Source: Methylobacterium amylolyticum (GTDB lineage: Bacteria > Pseudomonadota > Alphaproteobacteria > Rhizobiales > Beijerinckiaceae). From it: DNA of 64,000 nucleotides. The DNA lies in assembly GCF_030700245.1 (NCBI RefSeq), contig NZ_JAUYZI010000015.1:57372-121371 (forward strand). Direction: 5' to 3'. The notes below the pieces were generated by a model. It saw nothing but the letters and a program-made list of their open reading frames with translations, was not told where the DNA came from and searched no databases. A program made the translations under genes and the position numbers. Numbering within the stretch: position 1 is the stretch's first letter; each line of letters opens with the position of its first letter. This document shows, in pieces, positions 63,724 to 64,000 of this stretch.

Positions 63724-63752
63724 TTGACGCTTCTGAGCTGGCTCCGTATACC
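63724..63752 (+). promoter_or_regulatory. Strong promoter of a ribosomal RNA operon type
   Basis: TTGACG at 63724-63729 and TATACC at 63747-63752 are spaced exactly 17 bp. An A/T tract (GAAGTTTTTTGCG, 63703-63715) lies just upstream as an UP-like element. The -35, spacing and -10 are those of alphaproteobacterial rrn promoters, and no CDS follows to the window edge. Confidence 0.8.
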
Positions 63753-64000
63753 CCGGTCATCGGCGCCGGCCGCGGGAGTGGACCGGGCGCTGGATTGTCT
63801 GTCTCCGGTATCTGGCTGCGGTCGGATTGGCGAGGCGGGCGTCTCTACCGACAATGGACTGGGGCGTGCCTGGCGGTGGTTTTGCCGGGTGTGGGTCGGT
63901 CCGTGGCGTGTGGGGTGGGTGCCGGTTCGACCGATGCCCCGATCTTTGACATTGTTGGAAAGAGGAAGGGAGACGCGGGCGGCGTTTTGTCCTTGCGGCC
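63753..64000 (+). other. Probable rRNA leader, 16S gene just beyond the window
   Basis: About 250 bp without an open frame, T/G-rich compared with the rest of the window, ending with GATCTTTGACATTGTTGGAA and GGGAGACGCGGGCGGCG. The last segment closely resembles the sequence I remember directly before 16S rRNA in Methylobacterium, so a 16S start is expected within a few hundred bases to the right. The 16S gene itself is not visible. Confidence 0.65.

Noticed and set aside
63889..63930. Possible tRNA T-loop (GGTTCGACC) in the leader
   Set aside because: No D-arm, anticodon arm or acceptor stem can be formed around it; it lies in the rRNA leader.

Overview
The window is a very GC-rich chromosomal segment of an alphaproteobacterium. 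The best fit is Methylobacterium/Methylorubrum or a close relative. Grounds: the phaR / phaA-phaB polyhydroxybutyrate (PHB) locus, a CbbR/QscR-like LysR regulator divergent from fbp-prk-rpe-cbbY with no RuBisCO gene in view, a LOV-domain hybrid histidine kinase, Crp/CheB/CheR regulators, small 'plasmid stabilization'-type basic proteins, and an rRNA-operon promoter of alphaproteobacterial type at the right end. This is inferred from gene content; no 16S sequence is present. No tRNA, CRISPR array, phage or transposase gene was seen.

Layout. 1-9.0 kb: a truncated lytic transglycosylase, a Tlde1-fold L,D-transpeptidase-like protein, a DUF3750 protein, the LOV kinase, an AI-2E-family permease, an orphan receiver protein and a ureohydrolase. 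9.0-16.1 kb: a LysR-controlled GST/PNPOx pair, an orphan amino-acid binding protein, a propionate-CoA-transferase-type enzyme and an MFS exporter. 16.1-22.0 kb: cbbR/qscR overlapping an FAD reductase, divergent from fbp-prk-rpe-cbbY. 22.0-26.5 kb: SDR, YebC, an AlgX/J-like protein and Ada. 26.5-33.0 kb: a FadR-type GntR regulator and a four-gene catabolic operon (FAD 2-hydroxyacid dehydrogenase, MFS, Fe-alcohol dehydrogenase, DHDPS-family aldolase) that share an operator-like dyad, with a DUF4926/DUF6883 pair between them. 33-37 kb: rpmF, phaR and phaAB. 37-45 kb: secreted phosphodiesterase, secreted propeller protein, a second SAICAR synthase, transporters and an esterase. 45-51 kb: stand-alone CheB divergent from a Crp-DUF6894-CheB/CheR hybrid operon. 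51-56 kb: two small coupled genes, a DNA glycosylase and a partial Flp/Tad set (CpaC-N-like, Flp, CpaA). 56-61 kb: a translationally coupled IalB-unknown-GT2-GT2 operon. 61-64 kb: purC, nth, DUF2244, then an rRNA promoter and leader.

The most notable unexplained structure is a family of about 208-bp elements at 33784-33990, 50820-51027 and 53072-53279. Each has about 14-bp terminal inverted repeats, a cloverleaf-forming core and immediately flanking 9-bp direct repeats (two perfect, one 8 of 9), which is the signature of a non-autonomous transposable element (MITE). One copy is nested inside a second repeat family, and a core-only relative sits between prk and rpe. Second in interest are the fbp-prk-rpe-cbbY cluster without RuBisCO and the GntR-controlled catabolic operon with a predicted operator.
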